Counted from the first letter of the stretch, positions 9,071-17,219 are shown. The stretch: DNA of 64,000 nt from an uncultured Prevotellaceae bacterium (GCA_902800185.1 CADCDK010000006.1:5655-69654), one strand, 5' to 3'. Translations and numbers: made by a program. The notes: generated by a model not told the origin, from the sequence alone.

Positions 9071-9098
9071 TTTACTCCCCTCCTCGGGGAAAGGGTGG
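9071..9098. repeat. GC-rich palindromic repeat, copy 1
   Basis: CTCCCCTCCTCGGGGAAAGG followed by a GTGG-type tail. It has the same design (pyrimidine arm, TCGG/TTAGG centre, purine arm, TGG tail) as copies near 12144, 12812, 13138 and 14468. It lies just downstream of the XRE-cupin stop codon. Confidence 0.6.
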
Positions 9099-9101
9099 AC
9101 A

Positions 9102-9659
9102 TTACTCGACGGTGAATGCCAGGAACTTCACGGCTCGGTCACCGATGGCACGCATGCCGTGGGGCTTGGTGGAGTCGAAATAGATGGAGTCGCCAGCTTC
9201 CAGCACAATGGTCTTGCCGCCGATGAACAGTTCCATAGCACCCTCAAGAACCATGTTGAACTCCTGCCCCGGATGACGGTTCTTATAGATGGAGTGCGCT
9301 TCGGGCTTGGGTTCCACCGTCACAATAAACACCTCAGCCTTGCGGTCTGCAAAACCACTGGCAAGGCTCTGATACTTGTAAGCCTTGGTGCGCTCCACAC
9401 TCAGGCCCTGTCCCTTGCGCACAACGGTATAGGAACTCATGTGGGGCTCTTCGGCAAACATCAGCGCGTCTGCCGAGACACCATACTTGCGGGCAATCTT
9501 CATCAGGTTGGAGATGGTGATGTCCACCTCACCGTTTTCTATCTTCTCATAGCGGTCCACGGTGATGCCACAAAGGGCTGCCACCTCTTCCGCAGGAATG
9601 TCGAGGGCATCACGCAGTCCGCGCAGGCGCTCGCCAATTTGTCTCAGTTGTTCGTCCAT
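9102..9659 (-). CDS. XRE-family transcriptional regulator with C-terminal cupin sensor
   Basis: The 185-residue protein has an N-terminal Cro/CI-type helix-turn-helix (about residues 8-62, with EEVAALCGITVDRYEKIENG) and a C-terminal cupin (about 112-182, with the HPGQEFNMVLEGAMEL strand pair and GDSIYFDSTKPHGMRAI). Such proteins bind a small ligand in the cupin and regulate neighbouring metabolic genes. The acyl-CoA ligase 49 nt downstream is the obvious target. proC lies upstream, separated by 57 nt that contain a heptamer array. Confidence 0.93.
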   Translation of the reverse strand: MDEQLRQIGERLRGLRDALDIPAEEVAALCGITVDRYEKIENGEVDITISNLMKIARKYGVSADALMFAEEPHMSSYTVVRKGQGLSVERTKAYKYQSLASGFADRKAEVFIVTVEPKPEAHSIYKNRHPGQEFNMVLEGAMELFIGGKTIVLEAGDSIYFDSTKPHGMRAIGDRAVKFLAFTVE

Positions 9660-9676
9660 AATTTTAAGGTAATAAC

Positions 9677-9697
9677 GAATAGTGAATAGTGAATAAG
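9677..9697. repeat. Heptamer tandem repeat (GAATAGT x3)
   Basis: GAATAGT, GAATAGT, GAATAAG in the proC to XRE-cupin gap. The unit is the reverse complement of the ACTATTC array at 49191-49211, so the same family occurs twice. Confidence 0.75.
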
Positions 9698-9716
9698 TTG
9701 CTTTTCCCTGTACCCC

Positions 9717-10502
9717 TTACTTCGCTCCCGCCTTCAGACCGCGGATAACAGCAGAGGTGAATCCGGCATGTTCCATTTCATTGAGTCCCTTGATGGTCAC
9801 ACCGCCCGGCGTGGTGACAAGGTCGATGGCAGCCTCGGGGTGCATGCCGCTGGCTTGAAGCAGTTCTACGGCTCCCTTCATGGTCTGCATGACAATGCGC
9901 TTGGCATCATCGGCCTTGAAGCCTAACTCCACACCGCCCTCAGAGGCCGCACGGATGTAACGCATAGCGTATGCGATGCCACAGCTGGCAAGGGTCGTTC
10001 CTGCCGCAAGATGCTTTTCGTCGGTGAGGAGTGTCTGTCCCATCTCATTGAAGATGCCCACGATGGTCTGCGTCTGTTCGTTGGTGGCACCAACGGGTAC
10101 GACAAATGTCATGGACGACAGCTGTGCGATGGCAATGTTCGGGATGACAAGGAAAAGCGGCACCATCTTGCCTTCCTTCTGCATCCACTCGGTGATGCTG
10201 GCAGAGGACACTCCAGCCGCAACGACGATGAGCTGTTGCTTCTGATAGTCCATGACATCCTTGATGTCTTTCACGATTTGTTCTACGAGCCAGGGTTTCA
10301 CCACTACGCAGACAATATCGGCTGTCTCGGCTGCCAGACGGTTGTCGGTGGTAACGGAGACACCCATCTTCGCAAACTTGGCAACGACCTGCTGCGAGGG
10401 GTCAGAAACGGTAATGTCCTGTGGGTTGATATATTGGCTTCTTACAAGCCCTTCTACGGTGGCACCGCCCATGGCACCGGCACCGATGACAGATATTTTC
10501 AT
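9717..10502 (-). CDS. proC: Pyrroline-5-carboxylate reductase
   Basis: Reduces 1-pyrroline-5-carboxylate to proline, the last step of proline synthesis. The 261-residue enzyme begins MKISVIGAGAMGG, the dinucleotide-binding loop, which fixes the start at 10502. The open frame continues 48 codons upstream, but that part is repeat-derived and overlaps argD. The conserved C-terminal region with DLVTTPGGVTIKGL is intact. It follows argD by 41 nt of heptamer repeat and may share its transcript. Confidence 0.95.
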   Translation of the reverse strand: MKISVIGAGAMGGATVEGLVRSQYINPQDITVSDPSQQVVAKFAKMGVSVTTDNRLAAETADIVCVVVKPWLVEQIVKDIKDVMDYQKQQLIVVAAGVSSASITEWMQKEGKMVPLFLVIPNIAIAQLSSMTFVVPVGATNEQTQTIVGIFNEMGQTLLTDEKHLAAGTTLASCGIAYAMRYIRAASEGGVELGFKADDAKRIVMQTMKGAVELLQASGMHPEAAIDLVTTPGGVTIKGLNEMEHAGFTSAVIRGLKAGAK

Positions 10503-10510
10503 ATTGTGTG

Positions 10511-10538
10511 GAATGTTAAATGTAGAATGTTCAATGTG
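10511..10538. repeat. Heptamer-period tandem repeat between argD and proC
   Basis: Four 7-bp units, GAATGTT, AAATGTA, GAATGTT, CAATGTG, fill most of the 41-nt gap between the argD stop and the proC start. Confidence 0.75.
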
Positions 10539-10543
10539 GAGGG

Positions 10544-11701
10544 TTAAGTGAAGAGAATCTTTTTGAATTTGGCGATGAAGAGGTCTGCCTCCTCTGTGGT
10601 GAGACAGAGCGGGGGAAGCAGGCGCAGGATATTGGTTCCAGCACAACCCGTGAAGACATGCTCTTCGTGGATGAGACGACTGCGAGGCTCCTTATGGGGC
10701 ATGCTCAGGTCGATACCGATCATCAGACCACGACCGCGCACATCAAGGATGCTACTCGTTCCCTTTGTCTTCTGCTCCTCATCTCTGAGACTGTTCAGTC
10801 CAGCCATCAGGTGTTCGCCCACCTTGCAGGCGTTCTCCACCAGCTGCTCTTGCTCCATCACGTCGAGCACGGCAAGCGCGGCAGCACAAGCAAGATGGTT
10901 GCCCCCGAAGGTGGTACCCAACTGTCCATAGACAGGCTCGAAGCGGGGAGAGATGAGCACGGCACCCATCGGGAAGCCGTTGGCAATGCCCTTGGCAACG
11001 GTAATCATGTCGGGACGGATGCCAAGCCACTGATGGGCAAAGAACTTTCCGCTACGTCCGTAGCCGCATTGGATCTCGTCGCAGATGAACACGGCACCGT
11101 ACTTCTGACAAAGTGCCTGCAAGCCTTGCGCAAACTCGGGTGTGGCAAGCTGGATGCCACCCACTCCTTGAATGCATTCGAGGATGACAGCGCAGACGTC
11201 GCCCTTGCTGAGCTCACGCTCCCATGCCTCCAAGTTGTTCAACGGCAGGTAGGTGGTGTGTCCGTTCTGGTTGACGGGTGCAATAATCTTCGGGTTGTTC
11301 GTTACTTCCACCGCCAGCGACGTCCGGCCGTGAAAGGCTTTCTCACAGGAAAGGATGCGGGTGCGTCCCGTATGGAACGATGCCAGCTTCAGCGCATTCT
11401 CGTTGGCCTCTGCCCCACTATTGATCAGAAACAGCTGGTAGTCATCGTAACCGCTGATGCGACCGAGACGCTCGGCAAGCTCCACCTGCAGCTTATTGAT
11501 AACGGAGTTGCTATAGAATCCGAGCTGCTGCAACTGCTCATATACTTTCTGGATATAATGGGGATGGGCATGACCGATACTGATGACGGCATGACCTCCG
11601 TAAAGGTCAAGATATTCCTGTCCCTGCTCGTCCCAGACACGGCAACCCTTTCCCCGCACGATGTTGATATCGAAAAGCGGATATACGTCGAAAAGTTTCA
11701 T
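10544..11701 (-). CDS. argD: Acyl-ornithine aminotransferase
   Basis: A class-III PLP aminotransferase that converts N-acyl-glutamate semialdehyde and glutamate to N-acyl-ornithine and 2-oxoglutarate. The 385-residue length is typical; D208 in ICDEIQ and the PLP lysine K237 in TVAKGIANG are in place. In this lineage the acyl group is probably succinyl or acetyl. It has its own promoter (11730-11761) and so is not simply part of an argC transcript. Confidence 0.95.
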   Translation of the reverse strand: MKLFDVYPLFDINIVRGKGCRVWDEQGQEYLDLYGGHAVISIGHAHPHYIQKVYEQLQQLGFYSNSVINKLQVELAERLGRISGYDDYQLFLINSGAEANENALKLASFHTGRTRILSCEKAFHGRTSLAVEVTNNPKIIAPVNQNGHTTYLPLNNLEAWERELSKGDVCAVILECIQGVGGIQLATPEFAQGLQALCQKYGAVFICDEIQCGYGRSGKFFAHQWLGIRPDMITVAKGIANGFPMGAVLISPRFEPVYGQLGTTFGGNHLACAAALAVLDVMEQEQLVENACKVGEHLMAGLNSLRDEEQKTKGTSSILDVRGRGLMIGIDLSMPHKEPRSRLIHEEHVFTGCAGTNILRLLPPLCLTTEEADLFIAKFKKILFT

Positions 11702-11712
11702 TTTGTCAGTTC

Positions 11713-11719
11713 TTATGCG
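11713..11719. promoter_or_regulatory. Candidate ArgR operator element at the argD promoter (TTATGCG)
   Basis: TTATGCG lies 8 nt from a TGCAAA that overlaps the argD -7 element. The argR promoter has the same TTATGCG, 9 nt from TGCAAA. The shared word at the start-site region of two arginine promoters suggests a common operator, but this is inference from two sites. Confidence 0.35.
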
Positions 11720-11729
11720 ATTATGGTTG

Positions 11730-11761
11730 CAAAATTACAAAAAGTTGGGGGATAAGCCAAA
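11730..11761 (-). promoter_or_regulatory. Promoter of argD
   Basis: The minus strand shows TTTG at 11761-11758, a 20-nt spacer and TAATTTTG at 11737-11730, an excellent match to the Bacteroidetes -33/-7 consensus. The predicted start is about 20-25 nt before the argD ATG. Confidence 0.75.
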
Positions 11762-11794
11762 TTAATTCAAGCCATCTTTTCCCAACTCCACCAT

Positions 11795-12853
11795 TTAGAA
11801 TGCACTTGCCTTCAAGCGCAGTCCTGCGGTCTCGTCAAGGCCGAACATGAGGTTCATGTTCTGTACCGCCTGACCAACAGCTCCCTTCAGCAGGTTGTCG
11901 ATGCACGAGGTGACAAGTAGCTTGTTGCCATATTTCTCGCAATGAACGAGGCACTTGTTGGTATTCACCACCTGTTTCAAATCGATGGGTTGATCACTGT
12001 AGTGGGTGAAAGCGGCATCGCGATAGAACGCCTTGTAGCCTTCTATGACGTTGTCGATGGAGGCATCGGTCCTGACTACAATGGTAGCGAAGATGCCACG
12101 TGCAAAGTCGCCACGATAAGGGATGAAGTCGATGGAAACAGCTCCTTCCCCACCCTCACCGAGAGGCGAGGAGACACGGGGAGCCTCGGCAGGACGCACA
12201 TGGTTGAGACTATGGCATATCTCATGTAAATGCTGGTGAGTGAACGCCTTGTAGATGCTCATATTGCCCATGCGCCATGAGAAGTGGGTTGTTGCCGACG
12301 GCTTCTGTCCGGCACCCGTGCTACCTGTGATGGCATTGACTGCCACGTCATGAGTGAGAAGTCCCATCTGGGCAGCGGGCAATAGTCCGAGCTGGATGCA
12401 CGTGGCAAAGCAACCAGGATTGGCAAGCCGTTGGGCAGAGACAATCTGCGACCGGTTGATTTCAGGCAAGCCATAGACAAAGCCCGTTCTCTCGTCGGGG
12501 TTGGCACCCCAACGGAAGTCTTGCGCCATGTCGATGATCTTCACCCCCTCGGGAATGGGATGCTCTTTCAGAAACGCTTCGCTCTTGCCGTGACCGAAAC
12601 AGAAAAAGACCACATCGACTTGGTCGAAAGGCATGTCGGAGGTAAACCGCAGATCGGTGTCGCCAACGAGTCCTTCGTGTATGTCGCTGACAAGGTTGCC
12701 CGCATTGCTCTCTGAGTTGGCGAAGACGATTTCGGCTTCAGGATGATTGAGCAACAGGCGGATGAGCTCACCGCCTGTATAGCCGGCTGCACCAAGGATT
12801 CCGACTCGGAGTCCCCCGCCAGTCCTCCCAAGGGGAGACGAATTGATTGTCAT
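11795..12853 (-). CDS. argC: N-acyl-gamma-glutamyl-phosphate reductase, carrying repeat-encoded segments
   Basis: NADPH-dependent reduction of N-acyl-glutamyl phosphate to the semialdehyde in arginine synthesis. The 352-residue protein shows the GAAGYTGGE loop (21-29) and the catalytic C148 in NPGCFATC. Two segments appear to be encoded by GC-rich repeats: the N-terminal extension before LRVGILG (TINSSPLGRTGGG) and a loop at about 221-240 (with SSPLGEGGEG) before IDFIPYRGDFARG. The shared SSPLG sequence in both supports this. The true start could be later, but no nearer Met precedes LRVGILG. Confidence 0.93.
   Translation of the reverse strand: MTINSSPLGRTGGGLRVGILGAAGYTGGELIRLLLNHPEAEIVFANSESNAGNLVSDIHEGLVGDTDLRFTSDMPFDQVDVVFFCFGHGKSEAFLKEHPIPEGVKIIDMAQDFRWGANPDERTGFVYGLPEINRSQIVSAQRLANPGCFATCIQLGLLPAAQMGLLTHDVAVNAITGSTGAGQKPSATTHFSWRMGNMSIYKAFTHQHLHEICHSLNHVRPAEAPRVSSPLGEGGEGAVSIDFIPYRGDFARGIFATIVVRTDASIDNVIEGYKAFYRDAAFTHYSDQPIDLKQVVNTNKCLVHCEKYGNKLLVTSCIDNLLKGAVGQAVQNMNLMFGLDETAGLRLKASAF
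12144..12175 (-). repeat. GC-rich palindromic repeat inside argC, copy 2
   Basis: The minus strand reads TCTCCTCGCC-TCTCGGTGAGG-GTGGGG, similar in design to the other GC-rich palindromes here. In the argC frame it encodes VSSPLGEGGEG. Confidence 0.5.
12812..12843 (-). repeat. GC-rich palindromic repeat at the 5' end of argC, copy 3
   Basis: The minus strand reads TCTCCCCTTGGGAGGACTGG and continues GCGGGGG. It supplies residues 5-14 of the predicted ArgC (SSPLGRTGGG). Confidence 0.55.
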
Positions 12854-12909
12854 AAAGTTAAAGTCTCTATACTATTTTCTATATATTGTTCATTCAAACT
12901 CGTTTCCTG

Positions 12910-13095
12910 TTATCTCTTCGGGGCGAGTAGCCACAGCAAGATATAGGCCCAGAAGCCAGTACCACAGCCAAAGAACAGGACGACGAAAGCGATGCGTACC
13001 AGCAACGGGTCGATGTCGAAGTACTCGGCGATGCCTCCGCAGACACCACCAATCTTTTTGTCGGTTGACGACAGATAGAATCTCTTGTTCATCAT
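12910..13095 (-). CDS. PspC-domain small membrane protein
   Basis: A 61-residue protein made up of one PspC domain: the KKIGGVCGGIAEYFDIDPLLVR signature is followed by one transmembrane helix (about residues 36-57) and a basic tail. PspC proteins belong to envelope-stress responses; here the domain stands alone, as is common in Bacteroidetes. It sits between argG and argC, which is not a functional link I can explain. A second Met at 13092 is an equally possible start. Confidence 0.88.
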   Translation of the reverse strand: MMNKRFYLSSTDKKIGGVCGGIAEYFDIDPLLVRIAFVVLFFGCGTGFWAYILLWLLAPKR

Positions 13096-13137
13096 TACTT
13101 CTATTTTTAGTATTTACAGTTGTATTTTTGACTATTC

Positions 13138-13160
13138 CTATCCCTCTTCCGAGAGGGAGA
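13138..13160. repeat. GC-rich palindromic repeat downstream of argG, copy 4
   Basis: TATCCCTCTTCCGAGAGGGA followed by GAG; the CCCTCTT and AGAGGG arms can pair. It lies just past the argG stop codon and could act as a transcript-end structure. Confidence 0.5.
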
Positions 13161-13167
13161 GCGGCGT

Positions 13168-14397
13168 TTATCTCTCCTCCTCCGGATGGATTCCATAGAA
13201 CACACGCAGCGGGGTGGAGCTAACCTTGATGAAGCCCTTGGCCTCGTCGCTGGTCCATCCGTGCTGCATTTCGCCATACTCTCCGAGCTTTGACTTCAGC
13301 AGGTCATCCTTAGAGTCCACACCCACCGTTTCAAAGCCCAGCGGACGGAGTTTCAGGATGGCAGTGCCGTTGACATGGCGCTGCGAGGAGGTGAGCATAG
13401 CCTCCATATCGGGCATGACAGGCTCCAGATACTGGCTCTCGTGCAGGAACATGCCGTACCAGTTAGCAATCTGGTCTTTCCAGTACTGCTGCCATTTCGA
13501 GAGGGTGTACTTCTCCAGCATGCGGTGAGCCTCGATGATGAGTTTCGGTGCCGCAGCCTCAAAGCCCACACGTCCCTTGATACCGATGATGGTATCGCCA
13601 ACGTTGCAGTCGCGACCGATGCCGTAGGAGGCACCAATCTCCTCTATCTTCTGGATGGCAGCAACCTTATCGGTGAATGGCTCATCATTCACTGCCACAA
13701 TCTCACCCTTTTCAAAGGTGATCTTCAGCTGCGACTCCTCCTCACGGGTGACGTGCTTGAGGTAAGCCTCCTCGGGCAGTCCCTGTGCCGAGTCGAGCAG
13801 TTCGCCACCACAGATGCTGGTGCCCCAGATGCCCACGTTGTAGGAGTATTTCAGTTTGGTGAAGTCTGCAAAGTAGCCATGCTGGTTCAGATAGTCCACC
13901 TCTTCCTGACGTGACAGCTTCTCATCGCGGGTCAGTGTGATAATCTTCACCCCGGGTGCCATCACCAGGAAGGTCATGTCGAAACGAATCTGGTCGTTAC
14001 CGGCACCTGTTGAGCCGTGCGCAATGGCATCGGCATTCACTTCCTTCGCATAGCGGGCAATGGCAATGGCCTGGAAGATGCGCTCGGAAGAAACCGAGAT
14101 GGGGTAGCAGTTATTGCGGAGTACATTTCCGAAAATCATGTACTTCAGCGACTTCTCATAATATTCCTGTGTAACATCGAGTGTCACGTACTTCACGGCA
14201 CCCAGTTTATAGGCATTCTCCTCGTTGGTCTTCAGTTGTTCTGCCGAGAATCCTCCCGTGTTGGCACAGGCGGCATAGACCTCATAGCCTTCGTTGGCAA
14301 GACGCATCACGGTGTAGCTCGTGTCCAGTCCACCGCTGAAGGCAACGACAACGCGGCCCTTTCCTGCCCCCTCCTTGACTTGTTTGTTTGTTTCCAT
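13168..14397 (-). CDS. argG: Argininosuccinate synthase
   Basis: ATP-dependent ligation of citrulline and aspartate to argininosuccinate. The 409-residue protein has the PP-loop AFSGGLDTSY near the N-terminus and conserved family blocks such as IAHGSTGAGNDQIRFD. In this pathway citrulline comes from deacylation of the argF' product. It follows the GNAT gene by 74 nt containing a palindromic repeat and precedes the PspC gene by 72 nt. No argH is in the window. Confidence 0.96.
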   Translation of the reverse strand: METNKQVKEGAGKGRVVVAFSGGLDTSYTVMRLANEGYEVYAACANTGGFSAEQLKTNEENAYKLGAVKYVTLDVTQEYYEKSLKYMIFGNVLRNNCYPISVSSERIFQAIAIARYAKEVNADAIAHGSTGAGNDQIRFDMTFLVMAPGVKIITLTRDEKLSRQEEVDYLNQHGYFADFTKLKYSYNVGIWGTSICGGELLDSAQGLPEEAYLKHVTREEESQLKITFEKGEIVAVNDEPFTDKVAAIQKIEEIGASYGIGRDCNVGDTIIGIKGRVGFEAAAPKLIIEAHRMLEKYTLSKWQQYWKDQIANWYGMFLHESQYLEPVMPDMEAMLTSSQRHVNGTAILKLRPLGFETVGVDSKDDLLKSKLGEYGEMQHGWTSDEAKGFIKVSSTPLRVFYGIHPEEER

Positions 14398-14467
14398 ATT
14401 GTTTCTTTTATTTTTTGTATAACTTTTGCTGTATATTCAATAACCTCCTTCACGAGACAGGATTCCC

Positions 14468-14497
14468 CTCCTTAGGGAAGGGGCTGGAGATGAACGT
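14468..14497. repeat. GC-rich palindromic repeat at the 3' end of the GNAT gene, copy 5
   Basis: TCCCCTCCTTAGGGAAGGGG followed by CTGG. It overlaps the end of the GNAT gene; on the minus strand it supplies the last codons (LQPLP) and the TAA stop. Confidence 0.65.
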
Positions 14498-15098
14498 TGT
14501 CAATCTCCTGAATCCTTCGAATGACATTCTCCGGGATTTTGGCAGGCAGATGCTCTTCGGGATCGAACAGCATGCCGGTACAAATGCAATATTTCCGATT
14601 GGTACGATGCAGCACGTCAACATTGATGCAACCCTCGCAACCGCGCCAGAAAGCCTCATCGTCGGTCAGGTCGGCAAAGGTCACGGGCTTGTAGCCCAGT
14701 GCCGTATTCATGGCCATCACCGCCGCACCACTGGTGAGCGAGAAAATCTTCGCATGGGGCCACCGGATGCGTGCCAGCGTGAATGTCATATCCTTGATTC
14801 GCTTGGCAAGTCCAAGTCCTCGGTAGTCGGGGTGAACGATGAGTCCACTGGTTGTCACATACTCCCTATTTCCCCAGGTCTCAATGTAGCTGAAGCCTGC
14901 AAAGCGGTCACCATGCAGGGCTATGACTGCCTTGGCCTCACGCATCTTGGTAGCCAGATACTCATGGGTACGCTTGGCAATACCGGTTCCGCGCACCTTA
15001 GCTGCCTCTTCTATGGTTTTCAGGATGGTGTCGATATACTGCTCATGCTCTTGATCGGCAACCATTACAACGATGTCTTCTCTTTTAATATTTTCCAT
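14472..15098 (-). CDS. GNAT acyltransferase with cysteine-rich tail, candidate glutamate N-acyltransferase
   Basis: A 208-residue GNAT protein with the acyl-CoA pyrophosphate loop DYRGLGLAKR at 91-100. A C-terminal tail carries C154-x2-C157 and C171-x-C173, a possible metal site. It lies between argR and argG. In Bacteroides a GNAT gene at this place in the arginine cluster has been proposed to supply the missing first step (N-acylation of glutamate), and no argA or argJ is seen here; that assignment is from family and context, not shown by the sequence. Its last residues and stop codon come from a palindromic repeat. Confidence 0.75.
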   Translation of the reverse strand: MENIKREDIVVMVADQEHEQYIDTILKTIEEAAKVRGTGIAKRTHEYLATKMREAKAVIALHGDRFAGFSYIETWGNREYVTTSGLIVHPDYRGLGLAKRIKDMTFTLARIRWPHAKIFSLTSGAAVMAMNTALGYKPVTFADLTDDEAFWRGCEGCINVDVLHRTNRKYCICTGMLFDPEEHLPAKIPENVIRRIQEIDNVHLQPLP

Positions 15099-15157
15099 AA
15101 AAACGATCTATTCTTACCTCTCAACTTTCGTCTCTCATCTGAAAAATAGTAGGGACT

Positions 15158-15637
15158 TTACTTCTCGATCCCCGGCACCACGTTGGCGAGTGCTTCAATG
15201 ACCTGTTCTCGCACGGTGTTTTCTTTCAGCGTGATGAAAATGGTATCATCGCCCGCAATCGTACCGAGAATCTGTGGTATGTCCGCATTGTCTATATTAT
15301 ATGCAATCAGACTGGCATAGCCCGGACGGGTTTTCAGCACTCCCATGTTGCCCGAGAAGTTCAGCGACACATACCCCGGCGTGGCAAGCATTTCGCGGGC
15401 CGACTGTGTAGATGACACCCGTTTATACATGGTCTCGTTGGGAAGCACATAGACATACTTGCCGTTCATCGAAGCTGCCTTGGCAACCTTCAGCTGCTTC
15501 AAGTCGCGGCTCAGAGTAGCCTGCGTCAGCTTGAAACCTTCTTTCTGTAATGCCTTCAACACCTCTTCCTGACTACCCAGCTCCTTACTGGAGATCAGCA
15601 TCTTCAAGGTCTCTATTCGGCTGTTCTTTTCCTTCAT
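15158..15637 (-). CDS. argR: Arginine repressor ArgR
   Basis: The 159-residue regulator has an N-terminal winged helix (about 1-70, with LQKEGFKLTQATLSRDLKQL) and a C-terminal arginine-binding oligomerisation domain (with GTIAGDDTIF). With bound arginine, ArgR hexamers repress arginine synthesis genes. It heads the minus-strand run argR-GNAT-argG. Its own upstream region holds an ARG-box-like site and an inverted repeat around the -7 element, suggesting autoregulation. Confidence 0.95.
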   Translation of the reverse strand: MKEKNSRIETLKMLISSKELGSQEEVLKALQKEGFKLTQATLSRDLKQLKVAKAASMNGKYVYVLPNETMYKRVSSTQSAREMLATPGYVSLNFSGNMGVLKTRPGYASLIAYNIDNADIPQILGTIAGDDTIFITLKENTVREQVIEALANVVPGIEK

Positions 15638-15640
15638 GAA

Positions 15641-15686
15641 TGAATAATTATGCGTTTTGAAACTGCAAATTTACAACGAAACGCAT
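15641..15686. promoter_or_regulatory. Candidate ArgR operators at the argR promoter
   Basis: TGAATAATTATGCG (15641-15654) matches the classical ARG box TGAATwwwwATTCA at 12 of 14 positions. ATGCGTTT (15650-15657) and its exact inverse AAACGCAT (15679-15686) bracket the minus-strand -7 element TAAATTTG at 15673-15666. Binding by ArgR is inferred. Confidence 0.4.
15666..15673 (-). promoter_or_regulatory. -7 promoter element of argR
   Basis: Minus-strand TAAATTTG followed by C matches TAnnTTTG, about 30 nt before the argR start. Confidence 0.55.
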
Positions 15687-15786
15687 AAAACGCCAAACTT
15701 TTTTGCATATTTCTTTCGCTTGTTTGTGAAAAAGTAAAAGAGACAGACACAAAATGAACCAAACAACGATAATTCTCCCAAAACTC

Positions 15787-15817
15787 TTTGCCACTTCAGC
15801 TTTATTTACTAACTTTG
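15787..15817 (+). promoter_or_regulatory. Promoter of the inositol-phosphate synthase operon
   Basis: TTTG at 15787-15790, a 19-nt spacer and TAACTTTG at 15810-15817 match the Bacteroidetes promoter well. The ATG at 15849 follows by about 30 nt. Confidence 0.75.
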
Positions 15818-15848
15818 GGCCGAAAACAAGAAAACCTTTCAAAAACAA

Positions 15849-17171
15849 ATGAATCATACAAACGAAAAACAGATGACAGTGCAGCCTGCCGATGGTAAAT
15901 TAGGCATTCTGGTGGTAGGTTGCGGAGCTGTGGCAACCACTTTCATGACAGGCGTACTGATGGCTCGTAAGGGCTTGGCAAAGCCTGTTGGAGCCATGAC
16001 TCAATATGACAAAATCCGCATCGGACGTGGTGCCGACAAGAAATACCTGCCTTACTCCGAGATTGTGCCACTGGCAAAGCTCGACGACATCGTCTTTGGC
16101 ACATGGGACGTCTATCCTCAGAACGCCTACCAAGCGGCGATGTACGCTGAGGTGTTGAAAGAAAAGGACATCAACCCCGTGCGCGAGGAACTGGAACAGA
16201 TTGTTCCCATGCAGGCTGCTTTCGACAAGAACTATGTGAAACGACTCGACGGCGAGAACGTGAAGACATGCCGCACCCGTTGGGAGATGGTAGAGGCACT
16301 GCGCGAGGATATCCGACGTTTCAAGCAGGAGAAGCAGTGTGCCCGCATCGTGGTACTCTGGGCGGCCTCCACTGAGATCTACGTACCGTATAACGAGAAG
16401 GTGCATGGCACCCTCACGGCACTGGAACAGGCCATGAAGGAGGATGACCGTGAGCATGTGGCTCCGTCCATGTGCTACGCCTATGCAGCCCTGACAGAAG
16501 GGGCTCCCTTCATCATGGGTGCTCCTAACACGACTGTCGATATTCCCGCTATGTGGCAACTGGCAGAGCAGACCCGCATGCCCATTGCCGGCAAGGACTT
16601 CAAGACAGGCCAGACCTTGGTGAAGAGTGGTTTTGCACCCATCATCGGAACCCGTTGCCTCGGGCTGAACGGTTGGTTCTCCACCAACATCCTCGGCAAC
16701 CGAGATGGACTGGTGCTCGACGACCCCGACAACTTCCGCACGAAGGAAGTATCGAAGCTCTCAACCTTAGAGACCATCCTGAAAGCCGACGTGCAACCCG
16801 ACCTCTACACGGGCTACCATCACAAGGTGCGCATCGAGTACTATCCCCCACGCAACGACAACAAGGAGGGATGGGACAACATCGACATCTTCGGTTGGAT
16901 GGGCTATCCCATGCAGATCAAAATCAACTTCCTCTGCCGCGACTCCATTTTAGCGGCACCGCTGTTGCTTGACCTGGCACTGCTCAGCGATCTCGCCGCC
17001 CGTGCCGGACGCTATGGCATACAACGTTTCCTCAGCTTCTACCTGAAGAGTCCCATGCACGACTACACGAAGGGCGAAGAAGCTGTGAACAACCTTTACC
17101 AGCAATACACCATGCTGAAGAACGCCATCCGGGAGATGGGAGGCTATGAAGCCGACGAGGAGATTGACTAA
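15849..17171 (+). CDS. Inositol-3-phosphate synthase
   Basis: NAD-dependent isomerisation of glucose-6-phosphate to myo-inositol-3-phosphate, the entry to inositol lipid synthesis in Bacteroidetes. The 440-residue protein has the N-terminal GILVVGCGAVATTF dinucleotide loop and family blocks such as GAPNTTVDIP, GKDFKTGQT and LGLNGWFSTNILGNRDG. It is transcribed from its own promoter, divergent from argR. No phosphatidylinositol-phosphate synthase or phosphatase gene lies beside it here. Confidence 0.95.
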   Translation: MNHTNEKQMTVQPADGKLGILVVGCGAVATTFMTGVLMARKGLAKPVGAMTQYDKIRIGRGADKKYLPYSEIVPLAKLDDIVFGTWDVYPQNAYQAAMYAEVLKEKDINPVREELEQIVPMQAAFDKNYVKRLDGENVKTCRTRWEMVEALREDIRRFKQEKQCARIVVLWAASTEIYVPYNEKVHGTLTALEQAMKEDDREHVAPSMCYAYAALTEGAPFIMGAPNTTVDIPAMWQLAEQTRMPIAGKDFKTGQTLVKSGFAPIIGTRCLGLNGWFSTNILGNRDGLVLDDPDNFRTKEVSKLSTLETILKADVQPDLYTGYHHKVRIEYYPPRNDNKEGWDNIDIFGWMGYPMQIKINFLCRDSILAAPLLLDLALLSDLAARAGRYGIQRFLSFYLKSPMHDYTKGEEAVNNLYQQYTMLKNAIREMGGYEADEEID

Positions 17172-17219
17172 TCCCACGAAAGAACCTTTTACCTATCATC
17201 ATCAAACGATAACCATCAC

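Noticed and set aside
10503-10646. Longer proC start at 10646
   Set aside because: The extra 48 codons cover a heptamer array and the end of argD, and the dinucleotide-binding strand begins right at MKISVIGAGAMGG.
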